Part shown: positions 7,042 through 14,761 of the stretch, piece after piece
Layout: each line of letters begins with the position of its first letter
Numbering within the stretch: position 1 is the stretch's first letter
DNA from: CAZUMW01 sp964621615
GTDB lineage: Bacteria > Desulfobacterota > WTBG01 > CAIYCZ01 > CAIRTM01
Length of the DNA: 18,782 nt
Assembly (NCBI GenBank): GCA_964621615.1
Contig: CAZUMW010000064.1
Span: 1-18,782, forward strand
Direction: 5' to 3'
The notes under the pieces: generated by a model
Database searches by the model: none
Told to the model about the DNA's origin: nothing
The model's input: the letters and a program-made list of their open reading frames with translations, nothing else
Made by a program: the position numbers and the translations under genes

Positions 7042-9957
7042 CTACTGCTGATTTTGTACATTTTCAGCAAACAGCTGTGCAAGGCGTTCCTGCAGCTGTG
7101 AAACGTTCTGCTGCATGTTCAATTTTTTCATAACCCTGATACTGTTTTTCATGAGGGCGATTGCATCCCGGAACCGTTCCTGAGCGGCGAGCGCGTCGGC
7201 AAGTCTGATGTGATACCGAACCTGGGCCGGGTTGAGTGCGACAGCGTGCCGGAAATGTTTTTCCGCATGATCTGCATAGCCGAACTGCAGTGCAATGTCG
7301 CCCAGATGCGCATGTGCCTCGACCGATCGGGGGTTGTTTTTCAGCATGTTCCGGTAGCCCGCTTCCGCTTTTCTCATATGGGAAAACGCTTTTTGCGGCT
7401 TTCCTGCCTCAACAAGCAGCCCGGCAAGATTATAATGCAGCCCGGCGGTATGTGCTCCGGGCATGTTCTGTTTATTGTATACAATGCCTTTTTCATATAC
7501 TGACAGTGCTTTTTCGCTTGCCCCGGTTTTTTTGAGAATGCCGCCGACCACCAGAAACGCGTCTACGGATTTAGAGGGATCGACGGCAAGCACTTCATAG
7601 AGCTTCTGCAGAGCCGCCTCGGCATCACCCTGCCAGGCATACCGCTGCATCTTTTCTGCAAGATGTCGTGCCCTTTCTTCCGCTTTCAATGACAAGGCGA
7701 ATTCAACGTTTTTATGCACAACCGGTATCAGCAGATTTTCAACCGGGGCATAGTCGTCGGTGAGTATCAGCCCGTCCGCCTTTGCTCGCAGCGCGGCGAT
7801 CTGGGCTTTGCTCAGCTGCCACAGCTGCAGGCTTTTGCGGTACTCGCTGCCGACGCCCTTCATGTCAAGCCGTCTATTAGCAGCGACGATCACGAAGGTG
7901 CAGCGGGTATCGCGGGGGATATCGGGCTCGGAGAGCACATATACGTTGGAAAAGGTCTGCTTCAGCGTGTTAATCACCGCGCCGAGGAACAGCCCGCTGT
8001 CATACACATCGATCAGATTTACCATATAGATGCCCCCGGGCTTGAGCACCCGCGTAACGCGCTCGTTGAACTGCCTGGTAACCAGCTGAAACGGAACCGA
8101 ATAATCGTTTATTGCATCCTCATAAATAAAATCATATGCGAGGGTTTCCGCGCCCATTTTTTGTTTTTCAATAAGCTCATCGATATAGTTGCGGCCGTCC
8201 ATGGTTATGGTTCGAATCGATGTGCTGCGGGAAAGGCCGAACGCGCTCATCGCCGCTTCGGTGACGGCAGGGTCTATCTCCACCACATCGATACGGCTTC
8301 CGGGCCACATCGCCTCGATGTAGCGGGGAAATGCATAGCCGCCCCCGCCGATCGTGAGCGTTGAAAGTATTTCTTTGTTTTTGCTGAAGCGGTGAGTTAC
8401 GGCAGCGTAGACCGGTTCATAGGAATAGCGCAGGTCTGTGATGTTATACATGTTGATCCGGCTGTGAACGAGCTTGTCCTGCAGAAACGCGCGTATTTCC
8501 GGGTTTTGAGAAACGCGCTTTACCGCTATATAATTATACTGGCTTTCGTCCTCATATATGACGTTTGAATCGGGTATTGTGCGCAGTGCCAGCTTTTCTC
8601 CGGCTGCTTTTGTCCAGGGCCACGGTGCGGCTGCAAAAATAAGAGCTGCGGTAAAAATAAGCAGCCAGGCATAGGCGGGGCCGAAATCGGGTTTATATAT
8701 AAGCGCCATACACAGCATAGCTCCGGCAAGCATCCAGATAACCGGAAGGGTACCAAGTGAGGCAATAAGAAAATAGCCGGCAGCAAACGTGCCGACGATA
8801 CAGCCCGCAGCGCCCCATGCATAGATATTGCCCACGGTCCGGCCTGTGGCGAGCCCTCTGTCAAGAGCTGCTTTTGCCACAACGGGGCTGATGGTTCCCA
8901 GCAGCAGTGAGGGCAGCAGAAACACGATAGTCACGTGCAGAAAGGTGCGCAGCGGCCAGCTGAACTGCCACAGCCACGTCCACTCCGCAACCAGGTTGTT
9001 GGCCAGTACCGTTATGACGAAGGCAGCCGATATGATACAGAACAAAAGGGCGATTGTCTTTTTTGAGCAGAAGCGGTCAGCGATGCGCCCGCCGGCATAG
9101 TTGCCGATAGTGATGCCCGCAAGCACGACCCCGATCACAGAGGTCCAGGTATACAGCGTGGCGCCCAGATGGCGGGACATGATACGGCTTGCAACAAGCT
9201 CGAGTATCAAAATGGCGCAGTTTGAAATAAATACGGTTGCGCAGGGACCGACAAGTGCCCATGCAGACGATGAAGCAACCGGTTTGTTTTCCGCAGCCGT
9301 AACTGAATCCGCTGCGGCAGAATAGCCGCTCCCTCTCATCAGCAGGATGCTGGTGAGAGCCAGCAAAACCAGGATCGCTGCAATTATCCAGATAATGGAG
9401 GTGGTTGTTAGTACTGCTATCAGGTAGAAGCCGGCTGCAAACGTGCCGGCTATGCTGCCGGCTGCGTTCCACGCATAGATGTCACCGACTGTTCTGCCGG
9501 TTGCCAGTCCGAGATCAAGCGCCCATTTGGCGATGACCGGGGTGATGGCCCCCAGCAGCACCGACGGCACAAAAAACACCATGCCGACATGCAGAAAAAC
9601 CCTGGCGGGCCAGCTCATGCTCCACAAAAGCCTCCACTGTCCCGCAGCAGCGTTGAGCGGAAGGGTAAGGCAGCAGAACCCGGCGGCGAACACAAACAGT
9701 GCTGCCAGTGTTTTTCCCGGTGCGTACCGGTCCGCGAGCCGCCCTCCCAGATAGTTGCCGATGCTTATCCCCGCGAGCACGATACCGATAATCGCTGTCC
9801 AGGTGTACAGTGAGGAACCAAGGTGGCGGGCTATCAGGCGCCCGGCAACAAGTTCCAGTACCATGACACAGAAGCTGGCAATAAATACCGCCCCGCAGGG
9901 AACAATAAGCGAGCCCTGCCGGGCAGAAACCGGTATGGAGTGAGCTCGTGCCGCCAT
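7042..9957 (-). CDS. Fused MFS-like membrane protein / spermidine-synthase-like domain / TPR protein
   Basis: This 971-residue inner-membrane protein belongs to the fused MFS/spermidine synthase type. Two homologous membrane modules (about 20-207 and 238-425) repeat the same motif blocks: MVLELVAGRLIARHLGSSLYT and its counterpart ELVASRIMSRHLGATLYT, then GNYLGGRLADR/GNYAGGRIADR and GLATGRTVG-x-IYAW. A spermidine-synthase-like methyltransferase fold follows (about 460-700), with YEDESQYNYIAV at 468-479, the glycine loop IGGGGYAFPR near 536-545, VVEIDP at 558-563, MDGRN at 586-590 and YEDAINDYSVPF at 612-623. Residues about 750-965 form a helical region with several TPR units. The usual polyamine reaction cannot be assumed, because the substrate of such fusions is not established. 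The start at 9957 has no clear ribosome binding site; a TATAAT lies 52 bases upstream. It is separated by 107 bases from the matrixin gene upstream. Confidence 0.85.
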   Translation of the reverse strand: MAARAHSIPVSARQGSLIVPCGAVFIASFCVMVLELVAGRLIARHLGSSLYTWTAIIGIVLAGISIGNYLGGRLADRYAPGKTLAALFVFAAGFCCLTLPLNAAAGQWRLLWSMSWPARVFLHVGMVFFVPSVLLGAITPVIAKWALDLGLATGRTVGDIYAWNAAGSIAGTFAAGFYLIAVLTTTSIIWIIAAILVLLALTSILLMRGSGYSAAADSVTAAENKPVASSSAWALVGPCATVFISNCAILILELVASRIMSRHLGATLYTWTSVIGVVLAGITIGNYAGGRIADRFCSKKTIALLFCIISAAFVITVLANNLVAEWTWLWQFSWPLRTFLHVTIVFLLPSLLLGTISPVVAKAALDRGLATGRTVGNIYAWGAAGCIVGTFAAGYFLIASLGTLPVIWMLAGAMLCMALIYKPDFGPAYAWLLIFTAALIFAAAPWPWTKAAGEKLALRTIPDSNVIYEDESQYNYIAVKRVSQNPEIRAFLQDKLVHSRINMYNITDLRYSYEPVYAAVTHRFSKNKEILSTLTIGGGGYAFPRYIEAMWPGSRIDVVEIDPAVTEAAMSAFGLSRSTSIRTITMDGRNYIDELIEKQKMGAETLAYDFIYEDAINDYSVPFQLVTRQFNERVTRVLKPGGIYMVNLIDVYDSGLFLGAVINTLKQTFSNVYVLSEPDIPRDTRCTFVIVAANRRLDMKGVGSEYRKSLQLWQLSKAQIAALRAKADGLILTDDYAPVENLLIPVVHKNVEFALSLKAEERARHLAEKMQRYAWQGDAEAALQKLYEVLAVDPSKSVDAFLVVGGILKKTGASEKALSVYEKGIVYNKQNMPGAHTAGLHYNLAGLLVEAGKPQKAFSHMRKAEAGYRNMLKNNPRSVEAHAHLGDIALQFGYADHAEKHFRHAVALNPAQVRYHIRLADALAAQERFRDAIALMKNSIRVMKKLNMQQNVSQLQERLAQLFAENVQNQQ

Positions 9958-10008
9958 AAATACGCTGTTGAAATTGTGCAGAATGTCTGTTCAGAATTAT
10001 TTGATGGT

Positions 10009-10014
10009 ATTATA
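10009..10014 (-). promoter_or_regulatory. Possible -10 box for the fused membrane protein gene
   Basis: A perfect TATAAT on the minus strand lies about 52 bases before the start at 9957, inside AT-rich DNA. No convincing -35 box is found at the usual distance, so this is only a weak promoter call. Confidence 0.3.
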
Positions 10015-10064
10015 TATGCAAAATAAAGGCCAATATGCGCTTAAAAGGAATGCAGCGGGAGCGC

Positions 10065-11549
10065 TTACGGTTTTTCTATTCTGGTCCAGGTGCTCAAATC
10101 TGTTGTGTACAGCACATGATTGTTTACATTGAGGGCAGCTAAATCGTTTCTGGCTCCATCGCCGTCGAAGTCACCGCAGATAAGCGTGCGCAGCCGATTT
10201 GTCCCGATTTTCTGCCATGCGCTGCGGTCTGTAGAATACAGCGCGTATTGCTGGAGGTTGATTGCTGCAATATCGTCGGTGCCGTCGCCGTTAAAATCAC
10301 CCCGGGTCAGTGAGCCAAACTTATTTGCCCCTATTTTCCGCCACTGTGAGCGGTCGCTGGTATACAGAATATAGCGGTTGAGGTTGATTGCCGCAATATC
10401 ATCTGAAGCCCCGTCGCCGTCAAAGTCTCCGCTTACCATCGTGTTAAACCTGTTTGAGCCGATTTTTTCCCAGCTGATGAGGTCTGCCGAATACAGCATG
10501 TACTGATTGAGGTTAATGCCGGCTATGTTATCGCTGAACCCGTCGGCGTCGAAATCGCCGGCAACAAACGAGTCAAACTTATTTGCTCCTATTTTCCGCC
10601 ACTGTGAGCGGTCGCTGGTATACAGAATATAGCGGTTGAGGTTGATTGCCGCAATATCGTCTGAAGCCCCGTCGGCATTAAAGTCGCCGCCTAAAAGTGA
10701 GAGGAATTTATTCGATCCGATTTTGGTCCAGGTGTTCAGATCCTCTGTGTACAGAATGTAGCCGTTAAAGTTGATGCCCGCAACATCATCGCTGCCGTCG
10801 TCGTTGAAATCGCCTGCCGCCGCGGCGGTGAAGCGGTTGGAGCCGATTTTTGTCCAGCTGTCGGTTAAATCGGTTGTATAATATATATATCCCTGCCGAT
10901 TTATGTATCCGATATCATCCCGGCTGTCGCCGTTAAAGTCCCCGGCTAGTAAGGCCGGGGTGATATACGTGCCGCTGTACAGTGCTGTGAGCCCGTTTAT
11001 ATCATCCTGTGCAAGCGTGCATTTGGTTCGGTCGACCCGGGAATACATGATCGCCGATTGGTCCGACGTGTGTCCGAGGCCCAGAGCGTGGCCGAATTCA
11101 TGCAGCGCAACGGTTTCAACATCGGCGGACGGCGTCTGCCCCCACGGCTTGTCACGGTTCAGGCGCACGTCAGCATCAAGAAAATAGTTTCCCTTATACC
11201 AGTAGAAGCATCTGCCCCAGTGCTGTGAAGAAAGGGGGCCGAAGTCGGCGATATTTTCACCGTTGTTTGTGCCGTATGCGTGACTTGCGGTAAGGCCGCC
11301 GTAATACAGCACCAGCGATGAGCCGGTAACGTTTGACCAGGTTTTCATGGCGCTCTGAAAAGCCGACAGTGAGTCAGCCGGACCATATTGCGTGTTGATA
11401 AGAAATGTTGCGGAACTGTTCCGCCATACCGGGCCTTCAAGGGAATACGCATCTGCCGGAGCATCCATAAGCATATTCGCGCCAATGGCTATCAGCACAG
11501 CAGATGCTGCTGCATAGGCAGCTGAAGCGTATGGTTTTTTATTGTTCAT
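10065..11549 (-). CDS. Secreted matrixin-family metalloprotease with seven calcium-loop (FG-GAP/VCBS-like) repeats
   Basis: This is a 494-residue secreted zinc protease. The signal peptide (1-34) ends ADA. The catalytic domain (about 35-193) carries the complete metzincin motif HEFGHALGLGH at 150-160 (zinc ligands His150, His154 and His160; catalytic Glu151) and the Met-turn methionine at 168 (SAIMYS). Residues about 203-494 form seven repeats of about 43 residues (GDF-x-GDG-x-DDIAAINLNRYILY, then W-x-KIG-x-NKF), probably a seven-bladed propeller with Asp-rich calcium loops. There is no obvious inhibitory cysteine-switch prodomain. The gene starts only 14 bases after the stop of 11564-12121 and has no ribosome binding site of its own, so it is likely translationally coupled to that gene. 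The pseudo-protease at 4969-6564 shares the whole architecture. The protease assignment is firm; its substrate is unknown. Confidence 0.93.
   Translation of the reverse strand: MNNKKPYASAAYAAASAVLIAIGANMLMDAPADAYSLEGPVWRNSSATFLINTQYGPADSLSAFQSAMKTWSNVTGSSLVLYYGGLTASHAYGTNNGENIADFGPLSSQHWGRCFYWYKGNYFLDADVRLNRDKPWGQTPSADVETVALHEFGHALGLGHTSDQSAIMYSRVDRTKCTLAQDDINGLTALYSGTYITPALLAGDFNGDSRDDIGYINRQGYIYYTTDLTDSWTKIGSNRFTAAAAGDFNDDGSDDVAGINFNGYILYTEDLNTWTKIGSNKFLSLLGGDFNADGASDDIAAINLNRYILYTSDRSQWRKIGANKFDSFVAGDFDADGFSDNIAGINLNQYMLYSADLISWEKIGSNRFNTMVSGDFDGDGASDDIAAINLNRYILYTSDRSQWRKIGANKFGSLTRGDFNGDGTDDIAAINLQQYALYSTDRSAWQKIGTNRLRTLICGDFDGDGARNDLAALNVNNHVLYTTDLSTWTRIEKP
10316..10674. repeat. Near-identical direct repeats (10316-10416 and 10574-10674) inside the matrixin gene
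   Basis: Two 101-base segments encoding repeats 5 and 3 of the matrixin C-terminal region differ at only two positions by my reading. They are 258 bases (86 codons, two repeat units) apart. This indicates a recent duplication of a two-repeat unit or gene conversion within the gene. Confidence 0.85.
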
Positions 11550-11563
11550 AGCGATAAAATCGG

Positions 11564-12121
11564 CTATCCGTTGCTGTGTGCCGCGCGCTTGATTTTTTTT
11601 ATAAGCTCGATAAGCGGCAGCATGACATCAAGCTCATCAGCCTCTGCTTTGTTTTTTATAACGCTGAAACCTCGCTTGACAGCGATGCCGTCTCTTCTGA
11701 TGGTGTAAACCCCCTGTGCTGAGCCGTTTACCGTAAAGGAGGGGATAAACGTATTGCCGGCTTCGGGGATATGTTTATAATTGAGAAAGAGCATGACCCG
11801 CTGCCCTTTTTCAAGGCGCGGGGCATCGGTGACGCCCAGGCGAAGATCACCCACCCGGCCCCCCGGGTATTCGACCCGAAGAAGCTTCCGGCTGTATGAG
11901 CCTTTGTAAACCTGTGCAACGCTGACCACCGCCCCGGTAAATATGTGTGTTTTCTCCTCGTTCCAGAAGCAGGAAAGGCGCAGGACAGTGCCCTCGGCTA
12001 CGAGATCGGCACCGCATGTGAGCTGGTGTGTGCTCAGCCCGGCCATGAGTGCCGCAGCGTGGGGCTGTAGGGCAAAAACAGCAAGCAGACATATGCATAT
12101 GGAAAAAAATTTTAATTTCAT
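11564..12121 (-). CDS. Small secreted protein of unknown function, co-transcribed with the matrixin
   Basis: This is a 185-residue protein with a signal peptide (about 1-24). The mature part carries the pattern ADLVAEGTVLRLSCFW...THIFTGAVVSVAQVYKG (residues 38-74), then PGGRVGDLRLGVTDAPRLEKG and RVMLFL (86-113). Proteins with this pattern (bad-site/GTV...W, IfT-x-V-x-V...VyKG, PGG, G-x-VmLFL) are found as hypothetical exported proteins; I cannot assign a function. It is the first gene of a two-gene unit with the matrixin protease 14 bases downstream, so it may be a partner, substrate or inhibitor of that enzyme; this is inference. The ATG at 12121 lacks a clear ribosome binding site but is well placed for the signal peptide. 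Confidence 0.8.
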   Translation of the reverse strand: MKLKFFSICICLLAVFALQPHAAALMAGLSTHQLTCGADLVAEGTVLRLSCFWNEEKTHIFTGAVVSVAQVYKGSYSRKLLRVEYPGGRVGDLRLGVTDAPRLEKGQRVMLFLNYKHIPEAGNTFIPSFTVNGSAQGVYTIRRDGIAVKRGFSVIKNKAEADELDVMLPLIELIKKIKRAAHSNG

Positions 12122-12624
12122 GGTAAGTGCGGGCGAAAATCGTTCGTTCAGATTGCAGTTTGATGAACAGAAACGGCAAAAAGGAGTCTGTCTCGAAATA
12201 TTTTTATAATACTATAGCTTTTTCCTTGATGAAACCCCTTAACCATCAATTTTACATTAAATAAAACAGCATGATTGTGTCGATACGTATAAATGGATGA
12301 CATAGCTTTTGTTAAAAATTTATGCAATTGAGATGCCGTATTATATTTTTTGGTCATTGTTTGTCCACACGGCAAAGCCGGAACCCAACAGGCCATTTAT
12401 TTTTCTGTCGTCCCGAACCGGCTTTTGTTCAATGTTTTCATTTATTTTGGACACGTTTGAATTTATATGACGTTTCATTCTCTGTATGGCGTCGTAATTT
12501 TTTTAATCATATTACTGTTTGATGTTTCCGTAACAAGTCGAAAATCGCGTCATTGCACTTCTCGCAATGACACCAAGCGGAACTTTTTTACGGGGCAATC
12601 ACTATGTGAGGAGTTTTTGCAGCA
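12122..12624. other. Intergenic region between divergent genes, no gene recognised
   Basis: This 500-base stretch separates the small secreted protein gene (minus) from the MORN lipoprotein gene (plus), so it must hold both promoters, but I see no convincing -35/-10 pair. It is AT-rich around 12200-12350. It contains a distant inverted repeat AAAGCCGG/CCGGCTTT (12374-12381, 12418-12425) and the TCATTGC hairpin listed separately. An 82-codon minus frame here has no ribosome binding site or recognisable domain. Confidence 0.5.
12549..12571. repeat. Hairpin GTCATTGC/GCAATGAC, partial interspersed repeat
   Basis: Perfect 8-base arms (12549-12556, 12564-12571) enclose a seven-base loop. The TCATTGC ends are the same as those of the larger repeats at 4549-4627 and 18699-18767. 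It lies 54 bases before the start of the MORN lipoprotein gene, so it could form in the leader of that transcript. Confidence 0.5.
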
Positions 12625-13749
12625 ATGAATCCCCCGAAAACAAATGCCTTTTTCATGGCCATGGTGGCAGCGTTGTTGTGTGCCGGCTGCTACAATTACA
12701 AACCGGTACAAAATGAGTATTATAAAGACGGCACGCTTAAATCGGAATGGAATTATAAGGAGGGGGTGTGCAGAGAGTATTACCGGGACGGGTCTCTCAA
12801 GGCGGAGCTTCATTATGACGGCGCCCTGAGAGACGGTGTCTGTACCTGGTACGACCGCACGGGTAATATAACAAGGCAATTCACCTATAAGAACGGAAAG
12901 CGTGACGGACTGTGCAGGCACTTTTACACAAACGGTAATATTCACCACGAGAAGAGATACACTGACGGCAGCATGCACGGCGTACAGAAAACTTTTTCCG
13001 CTGACGGCAATATTGTCCTCAAAAAGCAATCCTATAAAAACGGCCTTCGTGATGGAGCCAGCGCAGAATATGACCGGTCCGGAAGAATCCTCCATGAGCG
13101 GCATTATCGCCTGGATGCGCTGGAGCAGGAAAAGCTGTATGACGATAAGGGGCGATGCAGCCAAACCGTGTATTACTGTAACGGAGAGGAGATGCGGCGC
13201 ACCATATATGACTATAATGACCGTGGGGAATTAACAGCTGAGCGGTCTGTACGGGAGGGGAAGCAGGACGGTATTACGCGGCTGTATAAAAACGGCGGCC
13301 TTCGCAGCGAAATACAGTATAAAGAGGGGCTGCGCGACGGGCCTACAAAGCGCTATGATGAGCAGGGGCGGCTTTGCGAAGTCATCGGTTATTCAATGGA
13401 TCGAAAAACAGGCGATAAAAAGATGTTTGATTATTACGAAAGCGGCCATTTGAAAACAGAAAAGCTTTTTAAAAATGACAGGCAGGAAGGCTTTACCAAA
13501 GTGTTTTTTAAAGACGGTTCGGTAAAGGAAATGATCCTGTATAGCGATGGCGAGCGCGAGGGTATTGCCAGAAAATATTACCCAAGCGGGAAGCTGATGG
13601 TAGAGCGTATGTATGTGGGTGATACATTGCAGGGCAAGAGCACGGTCTATTTTGAAAACGGCAGGCCGAAATATGTCGAAATGTATGATGGAGGGGAGCT
13701 GGTAACCCTTATGGAATATAACCGGCAGGGCGCGGTGGTTATGGACTGA
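12625..13749 (+). CDS. MORN-repeat (YwqK-like) lipoprotein
   Basis: This 374-residue protein is built almost entirely of MORN_2-type units of about 22-24 residues, such as YYKDGTLKSE, YKNGKRDGLCRHFYTNGNI and YPSGKLMVERMY. Such proteins are commonly labelled YwqK-family antitoxin, but no toxin gene is adjacent here, so that role should not be assumed. The N-terminus has a hydrophobic segment ending LLCAGC with Cys22, followed by YNYKP, which fits a lipoprotein signal although the -3 residue is Cys rather than Leu. GAGGAG lies 11 bases before the ATG at 12625. It is the only plus-strand gene in the window and is convergent with the PilZ gene. It probably faces the periplasm or cell exterior; MORN repeats can bind membranes or proteins, and the partner is unknown. 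Confidence 0.85.
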   Translation: MNPPKTNAFFMAMVAALLCAGCYNYKPVQNEYYKDGTLKSEWNYKEGVCREYYRDGSLKAELHYDGALRDGVCTWYDRTGNITRQFTYKNGKRDGLCRHFYTNGNIHHEKRYTDGSMHGVQKTFSADGNIVLKKQSYKNGLRDGASAEYDRSGRILHERHYRLDALEQEKLYDDKGRCSQTVYYCNGEEMRRTIYDYNDRGELTAERSVREGKQDGITRLYKNGGLRSEIQYKEGLRDGPTKRYDEQGRLCEVIGYSMDRKTGDKKMFDYYESGHLKTEKLFKNDRQEGFTKVFFKDGSVKEMILYSDGEREGIARKYYPSGKLMVERMYVGDTLQGKSTVYFENGRPKYVEMYDGGELVTLMEYNRQGAVVMD

Positions 13750-13816
13750 CTTTAATCAGGGCTGCAGCTTAGAGGGGACGGCCCGATACAGATTCCGCTT
13801 TCGTTGGCGCAGTTTG

Positions 13817-14686
13817 TTACGTATACCCCCGGCTGAGGCGCCGCAAGGCCTCGCGCTCTTTTTCGATAACATACTGCACAATTTTTTCCCGCAGCTTTTC
13901 ATCGATATCTGAAAATTCCGCGCCGCAGAAAAAGTGATACGGCTTCCGGTCAATGAGAACGGTCTGTTCGGTCTGCATCAGTGAGTGGACAGTTATCGAA
14001 CAGGGTATATTATCCCGCCCCGGTATTGAAATCACCACGTTCTTTATCTTTCTGCCGATCCACAGCACGCTTTTCGAATATGTTGTATAAAATCCTATGC
14101 CGCCCCCGCTGATATTGGCGATTTTTTCCCGCACCGGCGTTTCGTCAAGCGAAAATGATATGTAGGCAGGCTGGTTAACCGGCGGTGAAATCCGTAAATA
14201 ATTTCTGCGCTGCACGCGCCAGATTACATTCGGAAGCGTAATGCGCAGCGCCGGCAAACCGTCAACGGTCTCGTTTCCTGTAAACGTCGCGGTAAAGGTA
14301 TAGGGAATGATGAGCAGATTCCTGTCATCTTCTTTGAGGTTAAAGTCGATGGTGATCAGGGCGGCATCTGCAATCAGTGTGTTGCCTTCCTCGGGAAACA
14401 GTGAATCAATGAGCAGCCAGCCGCCGGAAAGCCTGACAAGCGATGAGTTGAAAGAGCGCTTCCGTTCGTTCATCCTGACTCTGAAGCGAACGCGCTGCTT
14501 TTTTGCATCCTTAAGCAGCTGTTTGATATCCGACGGATTGTCGATTTTTTCTGCGCGTGATAAGCGCCGCGGCCTTCTTAAATAATTAATGAGACGGTAC
14601 AGCATATACGCGACGGCAAACGCAACGATAAGATACAGGAAAAGTTCCTGGAAAAAATCAATGCCGAGCGTTCCGAAGCTGTCCAT
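13817..14686 (-). CDS. Membrane-anchored PilZ (cyclic di-GMP receptor) protein
   Basis: This is a protein of 289 residues from the ATG at 14686. One membrane helix (about 9-34) is followed by a basic patch (RRPRRLSR). An N-terminal beta domain (about 60-155) resembles the YcgR-like partner domain, and the C-terminal PilZ domain covers about 160-275. The PilZ signature is present: RRNYLR at 160-165 and NISGGGIGF at 191-199, the c-di-GMP-binding RxxxR and (D/N)xSxxG motifs. It should therefore bind cyclic di-GMP at the inner face of the cytoplasmic membrane. Alternative starts are the ATG at 14725 and TTG at 14734; none has a good ribosome binding site, and I chose the one that places the helix nearest the N-terminus. 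It begins 75 bases after the stop of the ABC exporter gene and is probably its downstream operon partner. Confidence 0.87.
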   Translation of the reverse strand: MDSFGTLGIDFFQELFLYLIVAFAVAYMLYRLINYLRRPRRLSRAEKIDNPSDIKQLLKDAKKQRVRFRVRMNERKRSFNSSLVRLSGGWLLIDSLFPEEGNTLIADAALITIDFNLKEDDRNLLIIPYTFTATFTGNETVDGLPALRITLPNVIWRVQRRNYLRISPPVNQPAYISFSLDETPVREKIANISGGGIGFYTTYSKSVLWIGRKIKNVVISIPGRDNIPCSITVHSLMQTEQTVLIDRKPYHFFCGAEFSDIDEKLREKIVQYVIEKEREALRRLSRGYT

Positions 14687-14761
14687 TATATACCCGTATG
14701 CACAGCGCCTGTTACTGGCGTCCATGAAAAGCAAACTGCTGCGCCGTAAGGCGTCAGTATC

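Noticed and set aside
7714..8364. A 216-codon plus-strand frame opposite the fused spermidine-synthase-like gene
   Set aside because: It is antisense to conserved methyltransferase motifs and has no recognisable domain.
12148..12396. An 82-codon minus-strand frame between divergent genes
   Set aside because: No ribosome binding site, no recognisable domain, and it fills a region that should hold promoters.
12550..13164. A 204-codon minus-strand frame opposite the MORN lipoprotein gene
   Set aside because: The plus-strand frame shows regular MORN repeats; the minus frame is hydrophobic by mirror composition only.
12625..13749. A toxin-antitoxin pair suggested by the YwqK family label
   Set aside because: No candidate toxin gene lies next to it, and the protein looks exported.
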